Shown here one piece after another: positions 17,401 to 27,507 of a stretch of DNA of 64,000 nt (within the stretch, counting starts at the first letter, position 1; each line of letters begins with the position of its first letter). The translations under genes and the position numbers were made by a program. Origin of the DNA: Arthrobacter sp. NicSoilB4. Its GTDB lineage: Bacteria; Actinomycetota; Actinomycetes; Actinomycetales; Micrococcaceae. The notes below the pieces were generated by a model. It saw only the letters and a list, made by a program, of their open reading frames with translations, did not search any database and had not been told where the DNA came from. The stretch covers positions 1,860,001-1,924,000 of the forward strand of contig NZ_AP024653.1 of the NCBI RefSeq assembly GCF_019977335.1, given 5' to 3'.

Positions 17401-18261
17401 ATGACCATTGTTATCACCGGCGCCACCGGACAGCTCGGACGCCTCGTTGTCGAAGCCCTCCTCGATCAGAACGTGCCTGCGGGGCACATCGTGGCCGCGG
17501 GCCGGGACCTGGCCAAAGTCGCGGACCTCGCCGAGCGGGGCGTCCAGGTCCGGAAGGTCGACTACAGCGACCCCGAGTCGCTGCGCCAGGCATTCTCGGG
17601 GGCCGAAAAGGTGCTGCTGATCTCCGGCAGCGAGGTGGGCCAGCGGCTGGAGCAGCACCGGAACGCCATCACGGCCGCCAAGGAAGCCGGCGTCGGGCTG
17701 ATCGCCTACACCAGCATCGCCAACGCCGGCAGCACCGGCATGCAGCTGGCGGCCGAGCATGAGGCCACGGAGGCAGCCCTGGAAGAGTCCGGGCTGCCGT
17801 TCACACTGCTGCGCAACGGCTGGTACCTGGAAAACTACACCGATCGGCTGGGCAGCTACGTCCAGCACGGCGCCGTGCTCGGCAGCGCCGGGGAGGGACG
17901 CGTCAGCGCCGCCACCCGCGCCGACTACGCCCACGCAGCCGCGTCCGTGCTGCTCCTCGAAGGCCAGGCCGGAAGGGTTTACGAGCTCGGCGGCGACGTG
18001 CCGTTCACCCTGGGCGAGCTGGCTGAGGAAGTCAGCTCCGCTGCCGGACAGCCGGTGCCCTACCAGGACCTGCCCGTGGAGCAGTACGCGAAGGTGCTGG
18101 TGGAGGTTGGCCTGCCGGAGGCATACGCGGCCATCCTCGCCGACAGCGACAGTGGCATCGCCCGCGGCGAGCTGCTGGTGACCAGCGGGGACCTCAGCCG
18201 GCTTATCGGGCGGCCCACAACGTCCCTGCGGGAAGCCGTCCGGGCTGCTACGGGGCGGTGA
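17401..18261 (+). CDS. NAD(P)H-binding (NmrA/QorB-like) oxidoreductase
   Basis: Atypical short-chain reductase of 286 residues with the Rossmann motif TGATGQLG at residues 6-13 and the AIRLLRNGWYLENY-type segment (FTLLRNGWYLENYTD near 140) seen in QorB-like quinone reductases. No membrane segment. The ATG at 17401 is used because homologous proteins begin with ITGATG at the N-terminus; the longer frame to 17272 would cross the operator. Divergent from the HxlR gene that probably controls it. Confidence 0.87.
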   Translation: MTIVITGATGQLGRLVVEALLDQNVPAGHIVAAGRDLAKVADLAERGVQVRKVDYSDPESLRQAFSGAEKVLLISGSEVGQRLEQHRNAITAAKEAGVGLIAYTSIANAGSTGMQLAAEHEATEAALEESGLPFTLLRNGWYLENYTDRLGSYVQHGAVLGSAGEGRVSAATRADYAHAAASVLLLEGQAGRVYELGGDVPFTLGELAEEVSSAAGQPVPYQDLPVEQYAKVLVEVGLPEAYAAILADSDSGIARGELLVTSGDLSRLIGRPTTSLREAVRAATGR

Positions 18262-19597
18262 CCGCTTCCTGAATCCGGCCGGCCCCGTGCTGTGCCCGCG
18301 GGCCCCTTTCGGTCCGGCGTTCCTTCACGAAACAGACAAGTCCGGCGGCAAGCGTGGACGCCGCTGCCAGGGCGAAGAGCCCAGGCGTCACGCTTCCCGT
18401 CTGTTCCTTGATGACGCCGAAACCGAAGGGGGCCACGAAGCCGCCCAGGTTTCCCAGCGAGTTGATGACTGCGATGGCCGGCGCGAGGACCAACGGATGC
18501 AGGCCCGACTGGGGGATGGTCCAGAACAGCGGAGTCGCACTCTTGAAGCCCATGGCTGCGACGGACAGGAAGACCAGCGCCAGCGCCGGGGAAGCGACGG
18601 CGGCCGCGAGGGTCCCGGCCGCGGCGACCAGCAGGGCAACCGCCAGGAGGGGGCGCCTGGATTTCGCCTTGTCCTGCCACCGCGCCGCAAAATACATCGC
18701 AACGATGGCGCAGACCCATGGAACGGCGGAAAGGAACCCCACGCTGAGGTCCGTGGTGCCCGGGATCCGCCGGATGATGCTGGGGAGCCAGAAGGTGTTG
18801 GCGTAGACGGAGAGCTGGATGGCGAAGTAGATGCCGCACAGCAGCAGGATCTGCGGATTCAGGAGCATCTTCCAGCGGTCCAGCCGTCCTTCCCCGGCGC
18901 TGACGTGCCGGGCGTCCTCAGCGGCGATGGCAGCGCCAAGCGCGGACTTTTCGCCGTCGCTGAGCCACGTGGCGTCCTGGACTCTTGCGTCCAGCAGGAA
19001 GAACACCACGGCCCCGACCGCCACGGAGAGCATTCCCTCGAACCCGAACAGCCACTGCCAGCCGCGAAGGCCCAGGACGCTGTTAAGGCTTAGCAGCAGT
19101 CCGGCGATCGGCCCCGAGATGGCGGCGGCGACGGAGGACCCGGCGATGAAGATTGCCGTGGCCTTGCCGCGCTGGCCGGCCGGGACCCAGCGGGCGAAGT
19201 AGAAAATGACTGCGGGGAAGAAACCCGCCTCCGCGGCGCCGAGGAGGAACCGCAGGACATAGAACATCGTCTCGTCCTGCACGAAGGCCATCAGGAACGC
19301 GACGATGCCCCAGCTGACCATGATCCGGGACAACCAGACCTTCGCACCGTACTTCTCCATCATGACGTTGCTGGGCAGCTCAAAGATGGCATAGGCGATG
19401 AAGAACAGGCCGGCGCCCAGGCCGTAGGCCGCGGCACCGATGCCCACGTCGGCTTCCAGCTGTGCCTGGGCGTAGCCGATGTTCGAGCGGTTGAGCTGGT
19501 TGCACACGAGCATGACCAGCAGGATGGGAAGCACGCGCTTAAAGAACTTTTTCGTGGCGGTTGCCACGTCCGTGACGGCGGTGTCGACAGACTGCAT
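18248..19597 (-). CDS. MFS transporter, anion:cation symporter family (aldarate/hexuronate type)
   Basis: Protein of 449 residues with twelve membrane segments and the start-region signature VCNQLNRSNIGYAQ, followed by FELPSNVMMEKYGAKVW, as in the ACS branch that includes glucarate, galactarate and galactonate carriers (GudP/GarP type). It ends the minus-strand unit dehydratase - GntR - MFS (12 bases from the GntR gene), so uptake of the dehydratase substrate is the likely role. Its 3' end overlaps the opposing oxidoreductase by 14 bases. Confidence 0.87.
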   Translation of the reverse strand: MQSVDTAVTDVATATKKFFKRVLPILLVMLVCNQLNRSNIGYAQAQLEADVGIGAAAYGLGAGLFFIAYAIFELPSNVMMEKYGAKVWLSRIMVSWGIVAFLMAFVQDETMFYVLRFLLGAAEAGFFPAVIFYFARWVPAGQRGKATAIFIAGSSVAAAISGPIAGLLLSLNSVLGLRGWQWLFGFEGMLSVAVGAVVFFLLDARVQDATWLSDGEKSALGAAIAAEDARHVSAGEGRLDRWKMLLNPQILLLCGIYFAIQLSVYANTFWLPSIIRRIPGTTDLSVGFLSAVPWVCAIVAMYFAARWQDKAKSRRPLLAVALLVAAAGTLAAAVASPALALVFLSVAAMGFKSATPLFWTIPQSGLHPLVLAPAIAVINSLGNLGGFVAPFGFGVIKEQTGSVTPGLFALAAASTLAAGLVCFVKERRTERGPRAQHGAGRIQEAVTAP

Positions 19598-19609
19598 ACG
19601 GAGTGGTCC

Positions 19610-20323
19610 CTAGCTTTCGTCCCGGCGGCCGGAAGCGGGCGTGCGGAGCCGGCGTCGGGAGTTGGCCAGGTGGGTCCGCATGGCGGCCGACGACGACGGT
19701 CCGTCGCCTTCCGCGATGGCGGCGTAGATGGATTCGTGTTCCAGCACGACCTGCTCGAAATGCTCCTTCACGTAGTGTTCCCCGCCGGTGATGAGGCGGG
19801 TCCGGGGCATCGCGATCATCGTCTGTCCCAGCGAGGCCAGGCAGTCGGAATAGAACGGGTTGCCGGTGGCGGCCGCAATGGCCCGGTGGAACTCGTAGTC
19901 CGATTTCATGGCATGCGCCGGGTGGGCGCCGCTGGCCGTGAATTCCTCCAGCGCCGCCCGGGCCGCGTGCAGTTGCCGTTCCGAATGGTTGCGGGCCGCC
20001 AGGGCGGCGGCCTCGGATTCGACGCCGATGCGGAACTCGAGCAGCTTTGCGCGGTCTTCCAGGCTGGCCACCGGCCGGCTTCCGGGTGCCGGTTGCGTGT
20101 CTGACGGGGGAGGGGTCAGTGCGAAGCTGCCCCGCCCCCGTTCGGTTTCGACGAGTCCTTCCGCCTGCAGGCGGGTGAGCGCGGAACGGACTACAGTCCG
20201 GCTGACGCCGAACTCGCCGATCAAGGTGTTCTCGCTGGGGAGCTTGTCGCCCGGCTGGATCACGCCGTCGACTATGCGCATGCGAAGATCGGCGGCGAGG
20301 TCCGCGGTCAGGTTCCGGCTCAT
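19610..20323 (-). CDS. GntR-family (FadR/FCD) regulator
   Basis: Regulator of 237 residues. An N-terminal winged helix (about 1-75) has the GntR signature GDKLPSENTLIGEFGVSRTVVRSALTRLQAEGLV. An all-helical FCD ligand domain (about 95-225) has the metal-site histidines in DYEFHRAIAAATGN and MRTHL. It lies between the dehydratase and MFS genes in one operon and probably represses them through the long palindrome at 21506-21540, releasing it on binding an aldarate or its product. Confidence 0.87.
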   Translation of the reverse strand: MSRNLTADLAADLRMRIVDGVIQPGDKLPSENTLIGEFGVSRTVVRSALTRLQAEGLVETERGRGSFALTPPPSDTQPAPGSRPVASLEDRAKLLEFRIGVESEAAALAARNHSERQLHAARAALEEFTASGAHPAHAMKSDYEFHRAIAAATGNPFYSDCLASLGQTMIAMPRTRLITGGEHYVKEHFEQVVLEHESIYAAIAEGDGPSSSAAMRTHLANSRRRLRTPASGRRDES

Positions 20324-20332
20324 GGGTCTAGG

Positions 20333-21460
20333 TTACTTGCCGAATTCCACTGACTCCGTCGTCCAGGCCCGCGCCTGGTCGCTGAGCGTAATGCCCAGGC
20401 CGGGGCGGTCCGGAACCAGCATGCGGCCGTTCTTGGTTTCGAGCCGTTCGTTGAAGAGCGGGTCCAGCCAGTCGAAGTGCTCCACCCACGGTTCGCGCGG
20501 GTACGCTGCGGCGAGGTGTAGGTGGATTTCCATGGCAAAGTGCGGGGCCAGGCCGAGTCCCCGCTCGTCCGCCAGGGCGGCGAGGCGGAGGAACTGCGTG
20601 ATGCCGCCGACGCGCGGTGCGTCGGGCTGGATAATGTCGCAGCCGTTGGCATTGATAAGGCCCTTGTGTTCGGCGACAGAGGCCAGCATTTCACCGGTGG
20701 CGATGGGGGTGTCAAGGATCTGGGCGAGGTGTGCGTGGCCTTCGAAGTCGTAGGCGTCGAGGGGCTCCTCGATCCAGACGAGGTTGAATTCCTCCAGCTG
20801 GCGGCCCATCCGCAAAGCAGTGGCGCGGTCCCACTGCTGGTTTGCGTCGACCATCAGCTGCACGTCCCAGCCGATGTGTTCACGGATGCCGGCAACGCGG
20901 CGGAGGTCCTCGGCCGTGTCCGGCAGGCCCACCTTGATCTTGATGCCGCCGATTCCCTCGTCCAGGAGGACGCTGGCACGGGCCTTGACCTCGTCGAGGG
21001 AGGCGTTGAGGAAGCCGCCGGAGGTGTTGTAGGTCTGCACCGAGTCCCGGTAGGAGCCGAGGAACTTGGCCAGCGGCAGTCCGGCGCGCTTGGACTTGAG
21101 GTCGTAGAGGGCGATGTCAATGGCGGCGAGTGCCTGGGTGGCGACGCCGGACCGGCCGACGGAGGCCCCCGCCCAGAGGAGCTTGGTGTACAGCTTGCCG
21201 ATGTCGTTCGGGTCCTCCCCGATGATGCCTTCGGCGACCTCCCGGGCGTGGGCGTACTGGGCCGGGCCGCCGGCGCGCTTGGAGTAGCTGAAGCCGATGC
21301 CGCTGTGGCCCTGCTCGGTGGTGATTTCGGCGAAGAGGAAGACCACTTCGGTCATGGGTTTCTGGCGTCCGGTGAACACCTTCGCGTCGCTGATGGGAAC
21401 GGCGAGCGGCAGCCGTGCGGTGGAAAGCTTTACGTGGCGGATCAGATCAACGCTGGTCAT
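20333..21460 (-). CDS. Enolase-superfamily dehydratase, galactarate/L-talarate type
   Basis: Mandelate-racemase-subgroup enzyme of 375 residues. It has the KxK base pair in GGIKIKVG, metal ligands in MVDANQQW, WIEEPL and ATGEM, and the His-Asp dyad side with APHFAMEIHLHLAAAYP. The C-terminal stretch WVEHFDWLDPLFNERLE is close to what I recall of L-talarate/galactarate dehydratase. The start at 21460 gives the normal N-terminus; the longer frame would run into the operator. First gene of the unit with GntR and MFS. Predicted product: 5-keto-4-deoxy-glucarate. Confidence 0.82.
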   Translation of the reverse strand: MTSVDLIRHVKLSTARLPLAVPISDAKVFTGRQKPMTEVVFLFAEITTEQGHSGIGFSYSKRAGGPAQYAHAREVAEGIIGEDPNDIGKLYTKLLWAGASVGRSGVATQALAAIDIALYDLKSKRAGLPLAKFLGSYRDSVQTYNTSGGFLNASLDEVKARASVLLDEGIGGIKIKVGLPDTAEDLRRVAGIREHIGWDVQLMVDANQQWDRATALRMGRQLEEFNLVWIEEPLDAYDFEGHAHLAQILDTPIATGEMLASVAEHKGLINANGCDIIQPDAPRVGGITQFLRLAALADERGLGLAPHFAMEIHLHLAAAYPREPWVEHFDWLDPLFNERLETKNGRMLVPDRPGLGITLSDQARAWTTESVEFGK

Positions 21461-21505
21461 GGATTCTCCCTGGAAGTGACTGCCGGGCTGCGCCGCCCGG
21501 TAGGT

Positions 21506-21540
21506 ACTTATAATACAAGTTGTTATCTTGTATAACAAGT
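21506..21540. promoter_or_regulatory. Long palindrome, predicted GntR/FCD operator
   Basis: Fourteen-base arms ACTTATAATACAAG (21506-21519) and CTTGTATAACAAGT (21527-21540) with two mismatches and a seven-base spacer. It is A+T-rich in a G+C-rich window and lies 46 bases before the dehydratase start. FCD-type GntR proteins bind such short palindromes, and the gene for one is in the same unit. Confidence 0.65.
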
Positions 21541-21557
21541 AATTTTTGGCGGGGCAA

Positions 21558-22478
21558 TCAGCCCAGCAGCCACGCGACAGCCAGCAGCGCGCCGGCGCTG
21601 AGGACTGTGGTGCAGAGGATCACGTCACGGGCCATCGTGACGCCCCGGCCGTAGGGGGAGGCGAAGAGGAACACATTCTGGGCGGTCGGCAGTGCCGCCA
21701 TGATGACGCTGGCGAGCAGGTGCTGGCCCTCCAGGCCAAAGACGAAGCGTCCCAGTGCCCACACGATGAGCGGCATTCCGGCAAGTTTCAGGGCGGTGGC
21801 GACCAGCGTCTCGGTCCGGCCGTCGCCCTTCTGCAGCGGTGCCCGCCCGGCCAGGGAGAGGCCAAAGGCGAGCAGGACCATTGGGACGGCCCCGCCGGCG
21901 AGCATGTCGATGGGTTTCTGGAGGAGCTCCGGAGCGCTCCAGCCGGTCAGGGCAACGGCGGCGCCCAGCCCGGAGGCGATGATCATCGGATTCGCGACCG
22001 GCTGGATCAGCAGCTTTTTCCAGGAGATCCTGGCTCCGCCGGCCAGTCCCAGGACGGTGAGGTAGAACGGGGCCATGACCAGGATCTGCACCAGCAGCAC
22101 CGGGGCCACATGCTGTGCCGTGCCCACGGCGTAGAGCGACACGGGGATGCCGATGTTGTTGGCGTTTGCGTAGCTGCTGGCCATGGCGCCGACGGCGGTT
22201 TCGGCGACGGGCCGCCGGAAAAACAGGAAGCTGAGCAGGCAATAGAGAAGCCCCACTGCCGCTGCGGACAGCAGCGCCAGCGGGGCATCCGTACCGAGCG
22301 CGGCGCGGATGTCGCTGCCGGACACCACGGTGAACAGCAGCGCCGGGTTGGTGACGTAGAAGGCTGTGCGGGTGAGGGCGCCTTGTACTTCGGGTCCCAG
22401 GACCCGCAGCCGGGCGGCGACATAGCCGACGGCGATGACGGCGGAGACGATCAGGATTCCGGAGACAACGCCGCCCAA
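21558..22478 (-). CDS. AEC (auxin efflux carrier) family transporter
   Basis: Integral membrane protein of 306 residues with ten predicted membrane segments in two halves. The family's unwound segments appear as NPALLFTVVSG near residue 45 and GIPVSLYAVG near 125. Bacterial AEC proteins move organic acids such as malate or malonate. It lies 145 bases after gudD on the same strand and may join that transcript, which would make it a carrier for pathway acids; this is inference. Confidence 0.83.
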   Translation of the reverse strand: MGGVVSGILIVSAVIAVGYVAARLRVLGPEVQGALTRTAFYVTNPALLFTVVSGSDIRAALGTDAPLALLSAAAVGLLYCLLSFLFFRRPVAETAVGAMASSYANANNIGIPVSLYAVGTAQHVAPVLLVQILVMAPFYLTVLGLAGGARISWKKLLIQPVANPMIIASGLGAAVALTGWSAPELLQKPIDMLAGGAVPMVLLAFGLSLAGRAPLQKGDGRTETLVATALKLAGMPLIVWALGRFVFGLEGQHLLASVIMAALPTAQNVFLFASPYGRGVTMARDVILCTTVLSAGALLAVAWLLG

Positions 22479-22623
22479 AATAGGCCCTTCAAAGTAGCTG
22501 CGGGCCGGGACCCGGCCAGAGTGGGATTCCGCACGGCCCTCTCCCGATGCTTGAAGGAAGGCGGGCCATGCGGAAGTGTGGGGAACGGGCGCTGCCTACC
22601 GGCAGCTGCTTACCGGACGCTGC

Positions 22624-23952
22624 CTACCGGACGAGGCAGGGCCGCTTCGGGTCGAAGGCCCAGCCGTCGACGTAGTACTGCATGCCGATGCTGTCGTCCC
22701 GGGCATCGAGCCCGTGTTCGAGGTACAGCTGGTGTGCCTTGGCGAGGGCGTCGCGGTCCAGCTCGATTCCAAGCCCCGGGGCATCCGGAACGTCGATGGA
22801 GCCGTCACGGATCTGCAGCGGCTGCTTGGTCAGCCCCTGGCCGTCCTGCCAGATCCAGTGCGTGTCCAGCGCCGTGATCTCGCCCGGAGCCGCCGCTCCG
22901 GTGTGCGTGAACATGGCGAGGGAGATGTCGAAGTGGTTGTTCGAGTGCGAGCCCCAGGTCAGGCCGAACTCGTGGCACATCTGCGCCACGCGGACGGAGC
23001 CGTGCATGGTCCAGAAATGCGGGTCGGCCAGCGGAATGTCGACGGCGTTGCTCCGGATGGCATGGGACATTTCCCGCCAGTCCGTCGCAATCATGTTGGT
23101 CGCCGTCCTGAGCCCGGTGGCGCGGCGGAACTCCGCCATCACCTCTCGGCCGGAGAACCGGCCCTCGGCGCCGCAGGGGTCCTCGGCGTAGGCCACAACG
23201 CCCTGCATGCGCTTGCCCAGCCGGATCGCCTCGTCCAGGAGCCAGCCGCCGTTGGGGTCGAGGGTGATCCGCGCCTCCGGGAAACGTTTGGCCAGGGCCG
23301 TGACGACGTCCACTTCGGCGTCGCCGGAGAGCACGCCGCCCTTGAGCTTGAAGTCGCTGAAGCCATAGCGCTCCTGCGCGGCTTCGGCGAGGGCCACGAC
23401 GGCGTCGGGGGTCATGGCCTCCTGGCGGCGCAGCGTTTCCCACCGGTCCGACGGCGCCTCCTCCACAAGGTACGGAAGATCCGTCCGCTGGTGGTCGCCG
23501 ACGAAGAAGAGGTATCCGAGCATCGGCACCGAACTCCGTTGCTGCCCGTCGCCCAGGAGTTCCGCGACGGGGACGCCGAGGAACTGCCCGTGCAGGTCCA
23601 GGAGTGCCGATTCGACGGCGGTGACGGCGTGGACGGTGGTGCGCAGGTCGAAGGTCTGGAGACCCCGGCCGCCGGCATCACGGTCCGCGAACTCGGCCGA
23701 AATCCCGCGCAGCAGCGAACGGTACCGTGCCACGGGCCGCCCGTTGATCAGCTTGCCGGCTTCCTCGATGGTGCTGCGGATCTTTTCGCCGCCCGGTACC
23801 TCGCCGAGGCCGGTGCGGCCGTCCGAGTCCGTCACGATTACGATGTTGCGGGTGAAGAACGGGCCGTGCGCGCCGCTGAGGTTCATCAGCATGCTGTCGT
23901 GACCCGCGACCGGGACCACTTCAACATGGGCAATGGTGGGCTGGGTTGTCAC
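22624..23952 (-). CDS. gudD: Glucarate dehydratase
   Basis: Enolase-superfamily enzyme of 442 residues that dehydrates D-glucarate (and usually L-idarate) to 5-keto-4-deoxy-glucarate. Catalytic features are FKLKGG (KxK), TLDPNGGW (Asp ligand and Asn), [15 protein letters not shown] and [13 protein letters not shown] with the catalytic His. AHGPFFTRN and VPGGEKIR near the N-terminus are typical of GudD. The GTG at 23952 is chosen because it overlaps the aldehyde dehydrogenase stop (GTGA) and gives the family N-terminus; an ORF to 24024 would sit inside that gene. Confidence 0.92.
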   Translation of the reverse strand: MTTQPTIAHVEVVPVAGHDSMLMNLSGAHGPFFTRNIVIVTDSDGRTGLGEVPGGEKIRSTIEEAGKLINGRPVARYRSLLRGISAEFADRDAGGRGLQTFDLRTTVHAVTAVESALLDLHGQFLGVPVAELLGDGQQRSSVPMLGYLFFVGDHQRTDLPYLVEEAPSDRWETLRRQEAMTPDAVVALAEAAQERYGFSDFKLKGGVLSGDAEVDVVTALAKRFPEARITLDPNGGWLLDEAIRLGKRMQGVVAYAEDPCGAEGRFSGREVMAEFRRATGLRTATNMIATDWREMSHAIRSNAVDIPLADPHFWTMHGSVRVAQMCHEFGLTWGSHSNNHFDISLAMFTHTGAAAPGEITALDTHWIWQDGQGLTKQPLQIRDGSIDVPDAPGLGIELDRDALAKAHQLYLEHGLDARDDSIGMQYYVDGWAFDPKRPCLVR

Positions 23953-25568
23953 GCGTTGACCTCTGTTTTCTGGTGTGCGGCCGTTTCTTCCATGATGCCG
24001 TCCATCCGGCGGTTCAGCCGCCACGGATTGTCGTCCTGAAGCGCCGCCGGGAGCAGCTCCTGCGGCAGGTTCTGGTACGCGACGGGCCGCAGGAATCGGT
24101 TGATGGCCAGGGTGCCGACGGACGTTGTGCGGGTGTCCGAGGTGGCGGGGAAGGGGCCGCCGTGGACCATGGCATGCCCTACCTCGACGCCGGTGGGCCA
24201 GCCGTTTACGATGATGCGCCCGACCTTCTGCTCAAGTGCCGGAAGGAGGCGTGCCGCCGTCGGATAGTCCTCTTCGGCCAGCTGCAGGGACGCCGTGAGC
24301 TGGCCCTCCATGCTGCGGGCCGCATCGATCAATTCCTCGGTGGTGGAATACCGGATGACGAGGCTCGCCGCGCCGAAGATTTCCGCGTGGAGCACGTGGT
24401 TGCTGATGAAGTCGGCGATTCCGGTGCCGAAAATCGTGGGTGCCGGCGCGTTTTCGGTGGCACCGGCGGAACCCCGTCCGACGACGGTCACGTTGTCGGC
24501 AGAGCCGAGTGCATCGGCGCCGTCGTTCCAGGAACCGGCGATGCCTGCGGTCAACATGGTCTGGCCGGCGCAGGCGGATACTGCGCGCCCGACGGCGGCA
24601 GCCAGTTTGTCTCCGGCCTCGCCGGCGGGGGCGAAGAGGAGGCCGGGGGAGGTGCACAGCTGGCCGGAGCTGCCGGTGACGGCAGTGACGTACTGCTGCG
24701 CGAGTGCGTCGATTTCTTCGGCGTTGCCTGCGAGGGCACCGGGGAGCACGAACACCGGGTTGAGCGAGGACATTTCTGCATACACCGGGATGGGTTCCGG
24801 CCGCGCGGCAGCGGTGCGCATGAGGGCGATGCCGGCGGACTGCGAGCCGGTGAAGCCCACGGCCTTGATCGCAGGATCGGCCACGAGGGCCTGGCCAATG
24901 CTGTTGCCGGGGCCGTAGACCAGCGAGAACACGCCGGGGTGGAGCCCGAAGTCCTTCACTGCCTTGGCGATGGCCTGTCCGACGAGTTCTCCGGTGCCCG
25001 GGTGGGCGTTGTGCGCCTTGAAGACCACGGGGCAGCCGGCGGCAAGCGCGGAGGCGGTGTCTCCGCCCGCCGTCGAAAAGGCGAGCGGGAAGTTGCTCGC
25101 CCCGAAGACGGCGACGGGGCCCAGTGGAATCTGGCGCTGGCGGATGTCGGCGCGGGCCGCGGGAGCTCGGTCCGGGAGCGCGGGGTCGATCCGGACGCCG
25201 CGGAAATCGCCCTGCCGCACGACGTTGGCGAAGAGCCGCAACTGGCCGGTGGTGCGGGCACGCTCGCCCTGGAGCCGCGGTGCGGGCAGGCCGGTTTCCA
25301 GGCCCGCCCGCACGATCAGCTCGTCGCCGAGCGCGTCGATGTTGACGGCGATGGCGTCCAGGAAGCCGGCGTGGGTCTCGGGATCGAGCGTGCTGAAGGA
25401 CTCGAAGGCGGCCGCGGCGGCCGAGGTCGCCGTCGTGAGTTGTTGCTCCGTGAGCAGCGTGTACTCCGGTTCGAGGCGCTCGTTGCTCGCGGGGTTGACG
25501 CCGAAGGTGGTTTTGCCGTCGCCGGGGACGGGACGGCCGGCGATCAGGGAGTGTCCGGTGAGGGTCAC
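23949..25568 (-). CDS. 2-oxoglutarate semialdehyde dehydrogenase (ALDH family)
   Basis: NADP-type aldehyde dehydrogenase of 539 residues. Cofactor and catalytic features: [10 protein letters not shown] (about 155), [10 protein letters not shown] (about 240), the general base Glu in YAEMSSLNP and the nucleophile Cys in SGQLCTSPG. The [25 protein letters not shown] stretch is that of 2,5-dioxovalerate dehydrogenases. It lies nine bases after kdgD and overlaps gudD, and would oxidise the 2,5-dioxopentanoate made by KdgD to 2-oxoglutarate, the last pathway step. Confidence 0.9.
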   Translation of the reverse strand: MTLTGHSLIAGRPVPGDGKTTFGVNPASNERLEPEYTLLTEQQLTTATSAAAAAFESFSTLDPETHAGFLDAIAVNIDALGDELIVRAGLETGLPAPRLQGERARTTGQLRLFANVVRQGDFRGVRIDPALPDRAPAARADIRQRQIPLGPVAVFGASNFPLAFSTAGGDTASALAAGCPVVFKAHNAHPGTGELVGQAIAKAVKDFGLHPGVFSLVYGPGNSIGQALVADPAIKAVGFTGSQSAGIALMRTAAARPEPIPVYAEMSSLNPVFVLPGALAGNAEEIDALAQQYVTAVTGSSGQLCTSPGLLFAPAGEAGDKLAAAVGRAVSACAGQTMLTAGIAGSWNDGADALGSADNVTVVGRGSAGATENAPAPTIFGTGIADFISNHVLHAEIFGAASLVIRYSTTEELIDAARSMEGQLTASLQLAEEDYPTAARLLPALEQKVGRIIVNGWPTGVEVGHAMVHGGPFPATSDTRTTSVGTLAINRFLRPVAYQNLPQELLPAALQDDNPWRLNRRMDGIMEETAAHQKTEVNA

Positions 25569-25577
25569 GGGTTCCTC

Positions 25578-26492
25578 CTAGGAGATTCTTGCGATGAGGG
25601 CAGTGAGGTCCGCAAGATCCTGCGGGGCGAGGTTCTGCAGCGGTGGCCGGACGCCGCCGGCGGAGCGGCCGATCGCGTCGAGCCCGCCCTTGACGATGGA
25701 GACGGAGTAGCCCTTGACCCGGTCCCTGATGTCCAGGTACGGAATGACGAAATCGTTGAGCTTCTTGTTCACAGCGACCCGGTCGTTGTTGCGGACGTCC
25801 TGGTAGAAGTCCAGGGCGAACTGCGGGACGAAGTTGTACATCGCGCTGGAGTAGGTGCTCATGCCCAACTGCAGGAGCGGGAGGGCGAACGTTTCCGCCG
25901 TGGGGAGACCGCCGAGGTAGAAGAGGCGGTCGCCGAGCTTGGCGTAGACGCGGGCGTCATGCTCGAGATCGCCCACGCCGTCCTTGAACCCGATGAGGTT
26001 TTCGTGGCGGTCCGCCAGGGTGGCGACAGTGGTGTCCTTGTAGATGGCGTTGGCACGGTTGTAGATGATGACACCCAGCGAGGTGGCACTGCAGATGGCG
26101 CTGACGTGCTCGATCAGTCCACCCTGGTCCGCTTCGGTCAGGTAGGGCGGAAGGAGCAGGATGCCTTCCGCTCCCGCTGCCTCGGCAGCCCGGGCATTTT
26201 CGATGGCCTGTGCCGTGGATCCGCCGGCGGAGGCGAGGACGGGTACCCGCGCGCCGACCTCGTCGACGGCGGCGCGGACCACGCGCTCGGATTCAGCCGG
26301 CGTCAGGGAGAAGCCCTCGCCGGTACCGCCCGCTGCGAACAATCCCGCAACGGGGAAACTCGCCTGCCAGGCCAGGTGCTTGCGGTAGTTCTCCTCGTCG
26401 AACTGCAACTGTGCATCGAACGACGTGACGGGGAAGGAGAGCAGGCCCTCCTTGAGGGCGTTGGCCAGTTCTTGGGGTGTGTATTTTGCCAC
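25578..26492 (-). CDS. kdgD: 5-dehydro-4-deoxyglucarate dehydratase
   Basis: Dihydrodipicolinate-synthase-family barrel of 304 residues. It decarboxylates and dehydrates 5-keto-4-deoxy-glucarate to 2,5-dioxopentanoate. Key residues: [11 protein letters not shown] near 50, Tyr in VIIYNRAN near 150 and the Schiff-base Lys in IGFKDGVGD near 175. The start is GTG at 26492 with GGAGGAC upstream; the longer frame to 26567 has no such site. First gene of the unit kdgD - aldehyde dehydrogenase - gudD, with a LysR-type palindrome about 100 bases upstream. Confidence 0.92.
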   Translation of the reverse strand: MAKYTPQELANALKEGLLSFPVTSFDAQLQFDEENYRKHLAWQASFPVAGLFAAGGTGEGFSLTPAESERVVRAAVDEVGARVPVLASAGGSTAQAIENARAAEAAGAEGILLLPPYLTEADQGGLIEHVSAICSATSLGVIIYNRANAIYKDTTVATLADRHENLIGFKDGVGDLEHDARVYAKLGDRLFYLGGLPTAETFALPLLQLGMSTYSSAMYNFVPQFALDFYQDVRNNDRVAVNKKLNDFVIPYLDIRDRVKGYSVSIVKGGLDAIGRSAGGVRPPLQNLAPQDLADLTALIARIS

Positions 26493-26594
26493 GATATGTC
26501 CTCCGGATGGGCGCCGTGATCGACGCAAGTGGGTGTGGTTCCCCTTCAGCGTAGGCTCGGCTTCCATGCCTGTCTAAGTTCATTTGTGTATGCG

Positions 26595-26615
26595 GTGATA
26601 CCTTGAGTGCATCAC
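26595..26615. promoter_or_regulatory. LysR-type box upstream of kdgD
   Basis: Perfect GTGAT-N11-ATCAC, the T-N11-A geometry of LysR sites, 103 bases before the kdgD start and between kdgD and the LysR gene. A near-identical box lies at 27506-27526. Both share the run GGTGATACC (here 26594-26602). Confidence 0.62.
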
Positions 26616-26623
26616 GTGGGATG

Positions 26624-27507
26624 TCATTCCATGGCGTACTCGAGCTCCGCCAGCAGTCGGCCCAGTGCCGGATTTCCACCTTGCGGTTCCAGATGGCGTG
26701 CAGTTCCACGGGCTCGCCCCGGCTGCCCGCCAGGGGCAGGAACTCGACGCCCTGGATACCCAAAGCCGTGGCGGAGTGCGGCACGAAGGCGACGCCGCGT
26801 TTGGCCGCAACCAGCGACACCATGGTCAGGATCTGGCTGACGGTGTGGACCACGTTGCCGTGCTGGATCGGAAAAGTGCGTATCACGAGGTCGTAGAAGT
26901 ACCGGGCCTGCTGCGGCGAGTGCATGATGAGCGGCTCGTCCTTCAATTCGTCATTGTCGATCTCCCGGTCCAGGCCCGCCAGCCTGTGACCGGCCGGGAC
27001 GGCGAGCACCATTGACTCGCGGTACAGGAGGTGTGAATCAAACACCTCACCGTTGAAAGGCGGCCGCGCCAGGCCGAGATCCAGCTCCCCGGTCTGCAAC
27101 GCTTGGATCTGTTCGCCCGACACCAGTTCCTGGAGGTCGATGTCGACGTCCGGCAGCCTCGTTGAGATCTCCTCCAGCAGCGGGCCAAGGATGCTCAGGC
27201 CACTTGCGGCGGTGAAGCCGATCCGCAGCAGCCCCGAGCGGCCAGAGGCGATCCGGCGGGCGGTGACCGGGGCGCGCTCGGCGAGGGCCAGCAGGCGCCT
27301 GGCCTCGTCAAGGAAGGCCATGCCGGCGTGCGTCAGCTGAACCTTCCGGTTGTCCCGTTCGAGGAGTTCCGCGCCGACGCTCCGCTCCAACTTCTGGATC
27401 TGGCGACTCAAGGGAGGCTGGGTCATGTTCAGGCGCTCCGCCGCACGGCCGAAGTGGAGTTCTTCCGCGACGGCGATGAAACCCGCCAGTTGGTCAAAGG
27501 TAAACAT
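26624..27507 (-). CDS. LysR-family regulator with a frameshift near the 3' end
   Basis: Regulator whose N-terminal helix-turn-helix (FIAVAEELHFGRAAERLNMTQPPLSRQI) and substrate domain (about 90-270) are normal. Near the end the frame reads WNRKVEIRHWADC, runs past the usual length and would extend to 26293 inside kdgD. Adding one A to the GAAA run (TTT at 26673-26675 on the plus strand) restores WNRKVENPALGRLLAELE and a stop at 26624, giving 294 residues, the normal LysR length. So a one-base loss, either real or a sequence error, is likely. Divergent from the TTT transporter genes; probable regulator of kdgD-ALDH-gudD and of uptake. Confidence 0.8.

Noticed and set aside
21546..22877. 443-residue plus-strand open frame
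   Set aside because: Antisense to the AEC transporter; low-complexity Gly/Asp/Gln composition and no recognisable domain.
23946..26519. 857-residue plus-strand open frame
   Set aside because: Antisense shadow of the aldehyde dehydrogenase and kdgD genes, which have clear catalytic motifs on the minus strand.
26293..26623. C-terminal extension of the LysR frame into kdgD
   Set aside because: It has no LysR character, lies in another frame of kdgD on the same strand, and a one-base correction gives a normal LysR ending at 26624.
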